Source: Fodinicurvata halophila (GTDB taxonomy: Bacteria > Pseudomonadota > Alphaproteobacteria > Kiloniellales > DSM-21159). Taken from it: a DNA stretch of 64,000 bases. This document shows, one piece after another, positions 31,888 through 42,741 of this stretch. Position numbers and translations under genes: made by a program. Below the pieces are notes generated by a model. It did not search any database. It was not told where the DNA came from and saw nothing but the letters and a program-made list of their open reading frames with translations. Numbering within the stretch: the first letter of the stretch is position 1; every line of letters begins with the position of its first letter. Where the stretch lies: contig NZ_JBHSCW010000003.1 of the NCBI RefSeq assembly GCF_042651425.1, forward strand, positions 434,001 to 498,000. The letters are read 5' to 3'.

Positions 31888-32043
31888 TCAGAAAACCATC
31901 TGAATCCAGAGTGTTGCGGCCAACGTTCCCAGCAGAAGGCATCCGGTCATCAGGCCCAGATTGAGAACCCGTTGCCGCTCGATGATTGAAGTTTTACGGG
32001 GGGTATAGACATTTTGATGGCAGCGTTTGGCCTCATGTCTCAT
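31888..32043 (-). CDS. Small single-span membrane protein
   Basis: 51 residues. A basic N-terminal half (MRHEAKRCHQNVYTPRKTSIIERQRVLN) precedes one hydrophobic helix, LGLMTGCLLLGTLAATLWIQMVF, that runs to the C-terminus. ATG 32043 has a strong AGGGAGG site eight bases upstream, which decides the start. The longer frame to 32151 does not. I know no family. It could be a small inner-membrane regulator. It is followed by a good hairpin terminator. Confidence 0.6.
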   Translation of the reverse strand: MRHEAKRCHQNVYTPRKTSIIERQRVLNLGLMTGCLLLGTLAATLWIQMVF

Positions 32044-32331
32044 CCCAACCTCCCTAGCATCATGAAAGCCCGGTTGAGCTTTCTGACCGGAATATAGCCC
32101 CGACGGCGTAGCGGGAAAATATTTTTGGTTTCCCGGTCTATCTTTTGTCACAGCCCGATTTTATAACTTATTGAAAACAGTATGTATTTCCATTGTATCC
32201 TCGGAGGGTGAGGGCGCCCGCAGATGGTAACATTTCGTGAGCTTCTTGCCGGCAACGTAAAGCCAGGCAACTGCAACTTCATCTCATGAAAATGGTCGAA
32301 GATATTGGCTTGGAAGGAAGGCTTTAAAATG
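32044..32331. other. Intergenic region between small membrane protein and tRNA-Asn
   Basis: No supported gene. The part at 32095-32200 is AT-rich and should carry the promoter of the 51-residue protein gene. The rest shows nothing I can name up to the tRNA terminator. Confidence 0.4.
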
Positions 32332-32367
32332 ACGAAGGGCCGGTCCAGCGGGGGACCGGCCCTTCGT
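32332..32367 (-). terminator. Terminator of tRNA-Asn transcript
   Basis: Perfect 15-bp stem, arms 32332-32346 (ACGAAGGGCCGGTCC) and 32353-32367, followed on the minus strand by CATTTTAAA. It starts 4 bases after the tRNA 3' end. Confidence 0.8.
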
Positions 32368-32371
32368 GTAT

Positions 32372-32446
<75 letters not shown>

Positions 32447-32524
32447 TCAGGGAACCGTACTTGGTTTGGTTCGCGGCTTATAGCAAAGCTCCTGAAGCGG
32501 TGCAATGCCGATTGCCGCCTGTAT

Positions 32525-32598
32525 TGGAGGCCCGGGCCGGAATCGAACCGACGTGCAAGGATTTGCAGTCCTCTGCATAACCACTCTGCCACCGGGCC
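32525..32598 (-). tRNA. tRNA-Cys (anticodon GCA)
   Basis: Acceptor GGCCCGG/CCGGGCC, encoded TCCA at the 3' end (CCA at 32525-32527). Anticodon loop CTGCAAA, anticodon GCA. It lies 78 bases upstream of tRNA-Asn on the same strand, so one transcript may carry both. Confidence 0.96.
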
Positions 32599-32814
32599 GG
32601 AGGGCAAAGCCGCCATCAATGGGTGGCGATGTATAGTGTGTGGCGTGCTGGCCGGTCAAGCACCGCGGAACGAGAATTGTCACTCGCACACGTGCAAGGT
32701 GGTGCTGCGAGAGTTGTCTTGAACCGGCAGGCTGACTATAAACCGCAGTTGAACCGAGAGAAAAGTCCAACCGGACGCCTGCACCTGTCCGGTTTGTTCC
32801 TGTGAGGCCTGACC

Positions 32815-33471
32815 ATGGATTATGCCTACGCCCGCCAGAATATGGTGGAGAGCCAGCTGCGGACCAACCGTGTTTTCGGGGAGCGTTTGCTCGATGCCTT
32901 CGAAACCCTGCCGCGCGAGCTGTTCGTGCCGGAAACCATTCGCAGCATCTCCTATATCGATGAGGATCTGCATATAGGGGGCGGACGCTACCTGTTGGAG
33001 CCGATGGTTCTCGGGCGTCTTCTGCAGGCCGCGGATATCCAGGAGAGCGATGTCGCGCTGGATATCGGCTGCACCACGGGCTATGCGACCGCGATTCTCG
33101 CGCGCCTGTGCAGCACGGCAGTGGGCCTGGAAAGCGATCCCGGCCTTGTGGACACGGCCAATGACCTGCTCTCGCGCATGGAGATATCCAATGCCGTGGT
33201 GGTACAGGGCGACCTGGCCGAAGGCTATCCGAAGCAGGCGCCCTACAACGTGATCCTGGTCAACGGCGGCGTCGAGGAGCTGCCGGCCGGCCTGACCGAG
33301 CAATTGGCCGAAGGCGGTCGGCTGGTCACGGTCACGCGACCGGCGTCGGGCGGCATCGGACGGGCGCGGCTCTATCGCAAGGACGAGGGCATCGTGTCCA
33401 ATCGGATCCTCTTCGATGCCTCCACGCCCGTTCTGGAGGAATTCAAGGCCCCGCCGCGCTTCGTGTTCTAG
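32815..33471 (+). CDS. Protein-L-isoaspartate methyltransferase-like protein (divergent)
   Basis: 218 residues with the PCMT-family frame: MVESQLRTNRVFGERLLDAFETLPRELFVPE, then a Rossmann methyltransferase core LDIGCTTGYATAIL and GVEELPAGLTEQLAEGGRLVTV. The segment that reads T-[IL]-S-Q-P in true isoaspartyl methyltransferases is YLLEPMV here, so the conserved Ser is missing, and SAM motif I is atypical. It may therefore methylate something else or be non-catalytic. In many alphaproteobacteria such a gene directly precedes tolC, as here. A canonical pcm is at 53349-54008. Confidence 0.8.
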   Translation: MDYAYARQNMVESQLRTNRVFGERLLDAFETLPRELFVPETIRSISYIDEDLHIGGGRYLLEPMVLGRLLQAADIQESDVALDIGCTTGYATAILARLCSTAVGLESDPGLVDTANDLLSRMEISNAVVVQGDLAEGYPKQAPYNVILVNGGVEELPAGLTEQLAEGGRLVTVTRPASGGIGRARLYRKDEGIVSNRILFDASTPVLEEFKAPPRFVF

Positions 33472-33595
33472 CGAGCCGTTGTCCGGACCGGGCGGGAAAA
33501 ATGGGGTTCCTGCCCAGTCAGGACTGGCTCAGAGGAGAGCAGGACAGTATCGTGACGCATGCTGAAGCGGGTCCTCACGACATGACACCGGAACG

Positions 33596-35041
33596 ATGCC
33601 AATGAATGGCTATCTGCCGTCCCCCTGCTGCCCGTCTTTTCTCGGAAAGGCCGTACGTGCGCTGGCCCTGGCCGGCAGCCTGTGCCTGATCCTTCCCGCC
33701 GGCCTCCAGGCGGAGGAATTCCAGTTGCTGGAGGCCTTGAGCACGGCCTATGAAACGAATCCTCGCCTGAAAGCCGCGCGCGCCGAGTTGGGGGCGGTGA
33801 ACGAACAGGTGCCGCAGGCTCTTTCCGGCTGGCGGCCCACGGTCCAGGTCACGACCTCGGCTGGCAAGGACCGTTCCTTCAGCGAGGGGGGCGGATTCGC
33901 CTCGGGCGTTGGCGGCAGCGGCGGGCGCGTTCAGGAAACCACCACGCCGCGTCAGGGCGCGATCGAGATCGTCCAGCCCCTCTACCGCGGAGGCAGGACT
34001 GTTGCCGGCGTTGAACGCGCCGAGAACGAGGTCCAGGCCCAGCGTTTCCGCCTGGAGAACACGGAACAGACGGTCCTGCTGGATGCCGTGACGGCCTATA
34101 TGGATGTCTGGCGCGACATGGCGGAAGTTCGGCTGAACGAGAACAACGAACAACGCCTGCAGCGCCAGCTGGAAGCCACCCGGCAGCGTTTCGAGGTGGG
34201 CGAGATCACCCGCACGGATGTGGCCCTGGCCGAGTCCAGGCTGGCCGGGGCGCGGGCGGAGCGTATTGCGGCGGAAGGTCGACTGCGGTCCAGCCGCGCG
34301 GTTTTCCGTGAGGTGATCGGACGGGAGCCCGCAAAGGACCTGAGCGCTCCCGAAGCCGTCGACGGCTTGCCTGAATCCCTGGCTGCGGCCATCTCCCAGG
34401 CCGAGGAAAACAACCCCTCTGTCCAGGCCGCGGCATTCGACGAGCGCGCCGCCGAGCGCCAGGTGCGCGTGCGCGAAGGCGAGCTGCTTCCGGAAATCCA
34501 GTTGCGCGGGCGCCTGTCGGCAGGACGCGAAACCAGCTTTGCCGGATCCGCAACCGAATCGGCCAGTATCGTTGCGGAGGTCACCATCCCGATCTATCAG
34601 GCTGGACTGGTTTCCAGCCAGGTGCGTGAAGCCAAGCAGGTGAACAACCAGCGCCGCATGGAACGCGAGGTGTCCCGGCGCAATGTTCGCCAGGAAACCG
34701 TGACGGCCTGGGAGGAATGGTCCTCGTCACAGGCCCAGATCACATCACTGCAGTCCCAGGTCGAGGCCGCCGAGGTGGCCCTGGAGGGAGTGAGGCAGGA
34801 GAATGCGGTCGGTGCACGCACTGTCCTGGATGTGCTGGACCAGGAGCAGGAGCTGTTGGATGCCCAGGTCAGCCTGGTGCGGGCCCGGCGCGAGGACATC
34901 GTGGCAAGCTTTCGTTTGCTCTCGGCAATCGGGCGCCTGACGGCCTCTGATTTGGGACTTGATGTCGATTACTACGATCCGCGTGAAGACTACAAGGCCG
35001 TGCGGGATTCCTGGTTCGGGTTGAGCGTACCTTCGGAATAA
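33596..35041 (+). CDS. tolC: TolC-family outer membrane efflux/type I secretion protein
   Basis: 481 residues. A signal sequence (to about residue 36, GLQAEE) is followed by two outer-membrane-efflux repeats: LLEALSTAYETNPRLKAARAELGAVNEQVPQALSGWRP, TPRQGAIEIVQPLYRGGRT, then GEITRTDVALAESRLAGARAE, and LQSQVEAAEVALEGVRQENAVGARTVLDVLDQEQELLDAQ in the second. TolC trimers form the outer-membrane duct for drug efflux and type I secretion. No partner pump lies beside it. The ATG at 33602 is an alternative start two codons in. Confidence 0.93.
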   Translation: MPMNGYLPSPCCPSFLGKAVRALALAGSLCLILPAGLQAEEFQLLEALSTAYETNPRLKAARAELGAVNEQVPQALSGWRPTVQVTTSAGKDRSFSEGGGFASGVGGSGGRVQETTTPRQGAIEIVQPLYRGGRTVAGVERAENEVQAQRFRLENTEQTVLLDAVTAYMDVWRDMAEVRLNENNEQRLQRQLEATRQRFEVGEITRTDVALAESRLAGARAERIAAEGRLRSSRAVFREVIGREPAKDLSAPEAVDGLPESLAAAISQAEENNPSVQAAAFDERAAERQVRVREGELLPEIQLRGRLSAGRETSFAGSATESASIVAEVTIPIYQAGLVSSQVREAKQVNNQRRMEREVSRRNVRQETVTAWEEWSSSQAQITSLQSQVEAAEVALEGVRQENAVGARTVLDVLDQEQELLDAQVSLVRARREDIVASFRLLSAIGRLTASDLGLDVDYYDPREDYKAVRDSWFGLSVPSE

Positions 35042-35094
35042 GTTAATCCGATACATTCAGTGTGTTTAAGTGACACACGCGTGGGAGAGCAGCC

Positions 35095-35889
35095 ATGAGC
35101 AATCCGGACGGCCAGAGCGAACCGTCCATGGAGGAAATACTGGCGTCCATTCGCCGTATCATCTCCGAGGACGACAAGGAGCAGAAGGACACTGCACGGC
35201 AGAACGGCGGAAAGACGCCGGGTTCTGCGGAAAGCGAGTTTGCGTCAGCGGAGTCCGGTGAGGAGGATATCCTCGATCTGACGGACAAGGCGGAGCAGGC
35301 CGGCTCCGCCGATTCGGGTGGACAGGAGGATAGCGAAGAGGCGGCCACCCTCCCACCAGACTCCGACCCCTTCGAACAGAGTGCTGCTGACGAGAGCTTT
35401 GCCGAACCGGGCGAGACGGCACCCGATCCCTTCGAGGCGCTGCAGGAGACAGGCTTTGCGGAAGAGCTCGCCAAGATGGAAGAGGACATGCCCGCTCAGG
35501 CGGATGAGCCGTCCGCTGGTGAGCGCATGCAGGATGAAGACGAGGCGGCCATGGAGAGTGCCCAGCAAGCCGAGGATGCCATGACGGAAGAGGCGCGCCA
35601 GGACGCACAGTCGGAAACGGACGACGGCAGCAAGGACGAGGGACTGGTTTCCAGTGCCACGGCGGCGGCGACAGTAGCCGTTCTGTCCGAGGCCACTCGT
35701 GATGTCCGCGGCCAGGCGCGCGCGGCCGAGGACCTGCCGATCCAGAACGACAAGACACTGGAAGGCCTGGTTCGCGAGGCGATGAAGCCGCTGCTGAAGG
35801 AATGGCTCGACCAGAATCTTGCCCCTCTGGTCGAGCGTGTCGTACGTGAAGAGGTCCGTCGCATGGTACGCCGTGCGGAGGACGACTGA
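35095..35889 (+). CDS. popZ: Polar organizing protein PopZ-like (DUF2497)
   Basis: 264 residues with the PopZ layout. The conserved N-terminal helix PSMEEILASIRRIISEDDKE (residues 10-29) is followed by a very long acidic disordered linker (about 30-195, almost free of Lys/Arg) and the C-terminal oligomerisation helices NDKTLEGLVREAMKPLLKEWLDQNLAPLVERVVREEVRRMVRR. In Caulobacter PopZ forms a polar condensate that tethers ParB-parS and cell-cycle proteins. The linker here is longer than in Caulobacter. Adjacency to valS is also seen in other alphaproteobacteria. GGGAGAGCAGCC precedes the ATG. Confidence 0.88.
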   Translation: MSNPDGQSEPSMEEILASIRRIISEDDKEQKDTARQNGGKTPGSAESEFASAESGEEDILDLTDKAEQAGSADSGGQEDSEEAATLPPDSDPFEQSAADESFAEPGETAPDPFEALQETGFAEELAKMEEDMPAQADEPSAGERMQDEDEAAMESAQQAEDAMTEEARQDAQSETDDGSKDEGLVSSATAAATVAVLSEATRDVRGQARAAEDLPIQNDKTLEGLVREAMKPLLKEWLDQNLAPLVERVVREEVRRMVRRAEDD

Positions 35890-35961
35890 CGTCTAAGTTG
35901 ATTCGCGGTTTTGCTCGCGGGGGCTGTCGGCCTCCACAGGTCCTGGTGTCCAGAAGAAAAA

Positions 35962-38649
<2,688 letters not shown>

Positions 38650-38775
38650 GCCGTGTGGATCAACTGTTGTGCGTCGTACAAAAAGGCCGTGGAGCTAACC
38701 GCCAGCTTTCGTTAGTGTCTCAATAAAGGACAGCCGTCCAAGATAAGTTCTGTACGCCATCAGGAGACTGATCCC

Positions 38776-40512
38776 ATGCCCCTCGATTCCCCCAAGAAGA
38801 AATACGACAAATCCCGCCTGCCGAGCCGTCATGTTTCGGTGGGGCCGGGAAAGGCGCCGCATCGTTCCTATTACTACGCCATGGGATTGACGGAAGAGCA
38901 GGTGCAACAGCCTTTTGTCGGCGTGGCTACCTGCTGGAACGAGGCCGCTCCCTGCAACATCGCGCTGTCGCGCCAGGCCCAGGTCGTGAAGAAGGGTGTC
39001 GACACGGAAGGCGGTACGCCGCGCGAATTCACCACGATCACGGTGACCGACGGGATTGCCATGGGGCACCAGGGCATGAAGTCCTCCCTGGTCAGCCGCG
39101 ATGTCATTGCCGATTCCGTGGAGCTGACCATGCGCGGGCACTGCTATGACGCCCTCGTCGGCCTGGCCGGCTGCGACAAGTCCCTGCCGGGCATGATGAT
39201 GGCCCTGCTGCGCATGAACGTGCCGGGGGTCTTCATGTACGGCGGCTCGATCCTGCCCGGTCGCTACAAGGGCCGGGACGTGACGGTCCAGGACGTCTTC
39301 GAGGCGGTCGGCTCGCATCAGGCCGGCAACATGAACGATGAGGACCTGCACGAACTGGAATGCGTGGCCTGTCCGTCGGCGGGTTCCTGCGGCGGGCAGT
39401 TTACCGCCAACACCATGGCCTGTGTCTCCGAGGCGATCGGGTTGGCCCTGCCGGGATCCGCAGGGGCGCCGGCACCCTATGAAACCCGGGATGCCTATGC
39501 CGAGGCGAGCGGAGAGGCGGTCATGCGCCTATTGGCGGACAACATCCGCCCGCGCGACATCGTCACCCGCAAGTCTCTGGAGAATGCGGCCCGCATCGTC
39601 GCCGCCTCGGGCGGATCCACCAACGCGGCTCTGCACCTGCCGGCCATGGCGCACGAGGCGGGAATCGACTTCGACCTGCATGAGGTGGCGCGCATCTTCA
39701 AGGAGACACCCTATATCGCCGACCTGAAGCCGGGCGGGCGTTACGTGGCCAAGGATCTCTTCGAGATCGGCGGGGTGCCTGTCCTGATGAAGGCCATGCT
39801 GGAAGGCGGCTACCTGCACGGGGACTGTCTGACGGTCACCGGCAAGACGATGGCGGAGAACCTCGAGGATATCGTCTTCCCGACCGATCAGGACATCATC
39901 CGGCCGGTCAGCGACCCGATTACCAAGACCGGCGGCGTGGTTGGCCTGCGCGGCACTCTGGCTCCCGAAGGCGCCATCGTGAAGGTGGCCGGCATGAAAA
40001 ACCAGAAGTTCCGTGGCACGGCCCGCTGCTTTGATAGCGAGGAGGAGGCTTTCGAGGCCGTCCAGCGGCGCGACTACAAGGAGGGTGATATCATCGTCAT
40101 CCGCTATGAAGGCCCCAAGGGCGGGCCGGGCATGCGCGAGATGCTCTCCACCACCGCCGCCATCTATGGCCAGGGCATGGGCGACAAGGTGGCGCTTATC
40201 ACGGACGGCCGTTTCTCGGGTGCGACGCGCGGCTTCTGCATCGGTCATGTGGGTCCGGAAGCTGCGGTCGGCGGCCCGATCGGCCTCCTGGAAGACGGGG
40301 ATATCATCGTCATCGATGCCGTGGAGGGCGTGCTGGACGTCGAGCTGTCCGAAGAGGAACTGGATACCCGCCGCAAGAAGTGGCAGCCGCGCGGGACAGA
40401 TTACAACTCCGGTGTTCTCTGGAAGTATGCCCAGACCGTCGGATCCGCCGAGAAGGGCGCCGTGACCCATCCGGGTGCGAAGTCGGAAACGCATTGCTAT
40501 GCAGATATTTAA
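38776..40512 (+). CDS. ilvD: Dihydroxy-acid dehydratase
   Basis: Iron-sulfur enzyme of valine/isoleucine (and pantothenate) synthesis that dehydrates 2,3-dihydroxy-3-methylbutanoate and its homologue. Family marks are WNEAAPCNIAL, LAGCDKSLPGMMMAL, CPSAGSCGGQFTANTMAC, AASGGSTNAALHLPA and GRFSGATRGFCIGHVGPEA, with the cluster cysteines present. 578 residues is the usual length. It is a single gene downstream of valS with its own terminator. Branched-chain amino acid synthesis sits here beside two liv-type importers in the same window. Confidence 0.97.
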   Translation: MPLDSPKKKYDKSRLPSRHVSVGPGKAPHRSYYYAMGLTEEQVQQPFVGVATCWNEAAPCNIALSRQAQVVKKGVDTEGGTPREFTTITVTDGIAMGHQGMKSSLVSRDVIADSVELTMRGHCYDALVGLAGCDKSLPGMMMALLRMNVPGVFMYGGSILPGRYKGRDVTVQDVFEAVGSHQAGNMNDEDLHELECVACPSAGSCGGQFTANTMACVSEAIGLALPGSAGAPAPYETRDAYAEASGEAVMRLLADNIRPRDIVTRKSLENAARIVAASGGSTNAALHLPAMAHEAGIDFDLHEVARIFKETPYIADLKPGGRYVAKDLFEIGGVPVLMKAMLEGGYLHGDCLTVTGKTMAENLEDIVFPTDQDIIRPVSDPITKTGGVVGLRGTLAPEGAIVKVAGMKNQKFRGTARCFDSEEEAFEAVQRRDYKEGDIIVIRYEGPKGGPGMREMLSTTAAIYGQGMGDKVALITDGRFSGATRGFCIGHVGPEAAVGGPIGLLEDGDIIVIDAVEGVLDVELSEEELDTRRKKWQPRGTDYNSGVLWKYAQTVGSAEKGAVTHPGAKSETHCYADI

Positions 40513-40536
40513 GATATATACTTAAAGCATAATTCG

Positions 40537-40575
40537 AAAAGGCGGATGGGAGAAGGACCTCTCATCCGCCTTTTT
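40537..40575. terminator. Bidirectional terminator between ilvD and rhomboid gene
   Basis: AAAAGGCGGATGGGAG (40537-40552) pairs with CTCTCATCCGCCTTTTT (to 40575), with one G-T pair. It has an A run on one side and a T run on the other, between convergent genes. Confidence 0.88.
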
Positions 40576-40595
40576 CATGCCGGAGATCTACGGGA

Positions 40596-41327
40596 CTACT
40601 TGCGCCTGAAATCCTTGCGCAAACGGAGACCCTGCGGCGGCTGGCGCCCGTCGAGCAGGGGGACGGCGTTGCGGCGAAACGGGATGACCAGCAGCAGTCC
40701 CGCGAAGAAGCCGCCGATATGGGCCCACCAGGCCACACCCTGATAGCCCTCGCCGCCAGTGGCCCCCATGACCTGCATGACGAACCATACGATCAGCAGG
40801 ATCCAGGCAGGAATGAACAGGGGAATGATGATGATCGGCACCAGGATCTTCGAGCGTGGGTGCAGCAGAAGATAAGCGCCCAGGACTCCGGAGACGGCGC
40901 CGCTGGCCCCGATGGTGGGCACCGTTGCCCCGCTGTTGAGCAGGAAGTGGGTCAGGCCGGCCGCGATCCCGCAGAGCAGGTAGAAGATCAGGAAGCGAAG
41001 ATGGCCCATGGAGTCTTCGATGTTGTCCCCGAACACGAAGAGGAACAACATGTTGCCCAGCAGGTGCATGAAACTGCCATGCAGGAACTGGTAACTGATG
41101 AGTGTCAGGAAGGGTGGAAGCTGTTCCAGTTCCGGCGACAGGGAAGCGGTGCCGCCCAGCAGGGCGGGGATGAATCCGAACCCGTGTATGATCGACAGAT
41201 AGCGGTGGCTGCCGCCGGCGGTCTGTTCGAAGTAGATGTAGACACAAAGCGCGATCAGTCCCCAGGTTACCCAGGGGTAGCGCAGGAAGCGCCGCGGATT
41301 GTTGTCCATGAGGGGCAGGAAGGCCAT
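40596..41327 (-). CDS. Rhomboid-family intramembrane serine protease
   Basis: 243 residues with six to seven membrane helices. The catalytic Ser is in TIGASGAVSGVLGAYLL (GxSG motif) and the catalytic His in WWAHIGGFFAGLLLV. The HGSFMHLLGNMLFLFVFGDNIED segment with HxxxN is the family's second hallmark. Such proteases cut membrane proteins within the bilayer. Natural substrates in most bacteria are unknown. It starts 28 bases after xth and is probably cotranscribed with it. Confidence 0.93.
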   Translation of the reverse strand: MAFLPLMDNNPRRFLRYPWVTWGLIALCVYIYFEQTAGGSHRYLSIIHGFGFIPALLGGTASLSPELEQLPPFLTLISYQFLHGSFMHLLGNMLFLFVFGDNIEDSMGHLRFLIFYLLCGIAAGLTHFLLNSGATVPTIGASGAVSGVLGAYLLLHPRSKILVPIIIIPLFIPAWILLIVWFVMQVMGATGGEGYQGVAWWAHIGGFFAGLLLVIPFRRNAVPLLDGRQPPQGLRLRKDFRRK

Positions 41328-41355
41328 GCTCTGTGCCTGCTTTCCGAAAGCCGGC

Positions 41356-42135
41356 TCAGGCGGCTATCTCGCACCAGATCGGCGTGTGATCCGAGGCTTT
41401 CGATTCTCCTCGGGGGCCCTTGTCTATCTCGCAGTCTTCCAGACGGTCCGCAGCCTGGGGCGAGAGCAGCAGGTGATCGATCCGGATACCATGATCCGCA
41501 TCCCAGGCCCCGCGCTGGTAATCCCAGTAGGTGAAGGCTCGGGTCTGGTCCGGGTGCAGGGCGCGATAGGCGTCGGTATAGCCGCCGTAGACGACCCGCC
41601 TCAGCGCGGCACGGCTTTCCGGCTGGAACAGGGCATCGTCCTTCCAGGCGTCCACGTCGTAACAGTCCCTGCCTTCCGGAATGACATTGTAATCGCCGCC
41701 CAGAACAACAGGCTGCTCGCTGGCGAGCAGTGTACGGGAATGGGAAAACAGGCGCTGCATCCAGCGCAGCTTGTAGGAAAACTTCTCGCTGTTCAGAGGG
41801 TTCCCGTTGGGAAGGTAAATGGAGGCAACCCTGATCCCGAACGTCGTTGTCTCGACGTAGCGGGCCTGCTCGTCGCTTCCATCGTCTCCGGGCAATTCCT
41901 GGAGCGGGTCCTCCAACGTGTCCTTCGAGAGGATCGCCACGCCGTTATAGCTCTTCTGGCCCTTGACGAGGCAGTTGTACCCCCGTTCCTCGAACTCCAG
42001 CCGCGGAAAGGAGTCGTCCTGGCATTTCAGTTCCTGGAGCAGCACGACATCGGGAGAGGCTTCGTCCAGCCAGGCGAGGACATTGGGCAGACGGGCCTTG
42101 ATGGAGTTCACGTTCCAGGCTGCAAGCTTGACCAT
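41356..42135 (-). CDS. xth: Exodeoxyribonuclease III
   Basis: 259-residue EEP-fold base-excision-repair nuclease (AP endonuclease and 3'-5' exonuclease). It begins MVKLAAWNVNSIKARLPNVLAWL (catalytic Asn in WNVNS), with LLQELKC (catalytic Glu) and VLGGDYNVIPEGRD. The end reads GIRIDHLLLSP and SDHTPIWCEI, giving the catalytic Asp-His pair. It lies 97 bases downstream of erpA on the same strand. Confidence 0.96.
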   Translation of the reverse strand: MVKLAAWNVNSIKARLPNVLAWLDEASPDVVLLQELKCQDDSFPRLEFEERGYNCLVKGQKSYNGVAILSKDTLEDPLQELPGDDGSDEQARYVETTTFGIRVASIYLPNGNPLNSEKFSYKLRWMQRLFSHSRTLLASEQPVVLGGDYNVIPEGRDCYDVDAWKDDALFQPESRAALRRVVYGGYTDAYRALHPDQTRAFTYWDYQRGAWDADHGIRIDHLLLSPQAADRLEDCEIDKGPRGESKASDHTPIWCEIAA

Positions 42136-42232
42136 GGGACTCCTTCGCGCTTTGAAACCGATGACTGACTATAGCACCGGCGCCCGGTTTGTTCAGCCTG
42201 AACGCGTCCGGTTCTCTGCGTGGCCGGCTTGC

Positions 42233-42616
42233 TCAGATGGAAAAGCTTGTGCCGCAGCCGCAGGACGAGGAGGCATTGGGATTCCGGATAGAAAAGTAGG
42301 ACCCAATCAGGTCTTCGATGAAATCCACTTCGGAGCCGCCGAGCAACTCCAGGGAAATGGAATCCACGACGACCCGGGCTCCAGCCTTTTCAAACACCTG
42401 GTCATCGTCATTGATGGTGTCGTCGAAGGCGAAGGAATACTGAAAACCACTGCACCCTCCGCCGGAAACGGTGACCCGCAGCATCATGTCAGGCGTTTCC
42501 TCGGCTTGCGCGAGGGTCTTGATTCGCCGGGCCGCATTGTCGCTCAGGCTGAGGACAGCCTGTTCATTCCCAGCCCCGTCATTCAATGTGTCTGGCGATT
42601 CCGTTACAGCCGTCAT
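42233..42616 (-). CDS. erpA: Iron-sulfur cluster insertion protein ErpA
   Basis: 127-residue A-type carrier that hands Fe-S clusters to target enzymes such as IlvD-type dehydratases and respiratory proteins. The three cluster cysteines are in GGGCSGFQY and SSCGCGTSF at the C-terminus. The core has LSLSDNAARRIKTL and VVDSISLELLGGSEVDFIEDL, typical of ErpA. ATG 42616 has GGAG just upstream. The frame continues to a TTG at 42649 without a ribosome site. It is divergent from dgt. Confidence 0.94.
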   Translation of the reverse strand: MTAVTESPDTLNDGAGNEQAVLSLSDNAARRIKTLAQAEETPDMMLRVTVSGGGCSGFQYSFAFDDTINDDDQVFEKAGARVVVDSISLELLGGSEVDFIEDLIGSYFSIRNPNASSSCGCGTSFSI

Positions 42617-42741
42617 GACTCCACATCCGTCCTTCGGTTCAGTACTCAATATGTAATCCAGAATCCTTTGTGATTAAAGAGAGGCAAACGTTAAACTCGC
42701 AATTGCCAGTGCCATCTCTGTTACGTAGTGTTCATCCCATC

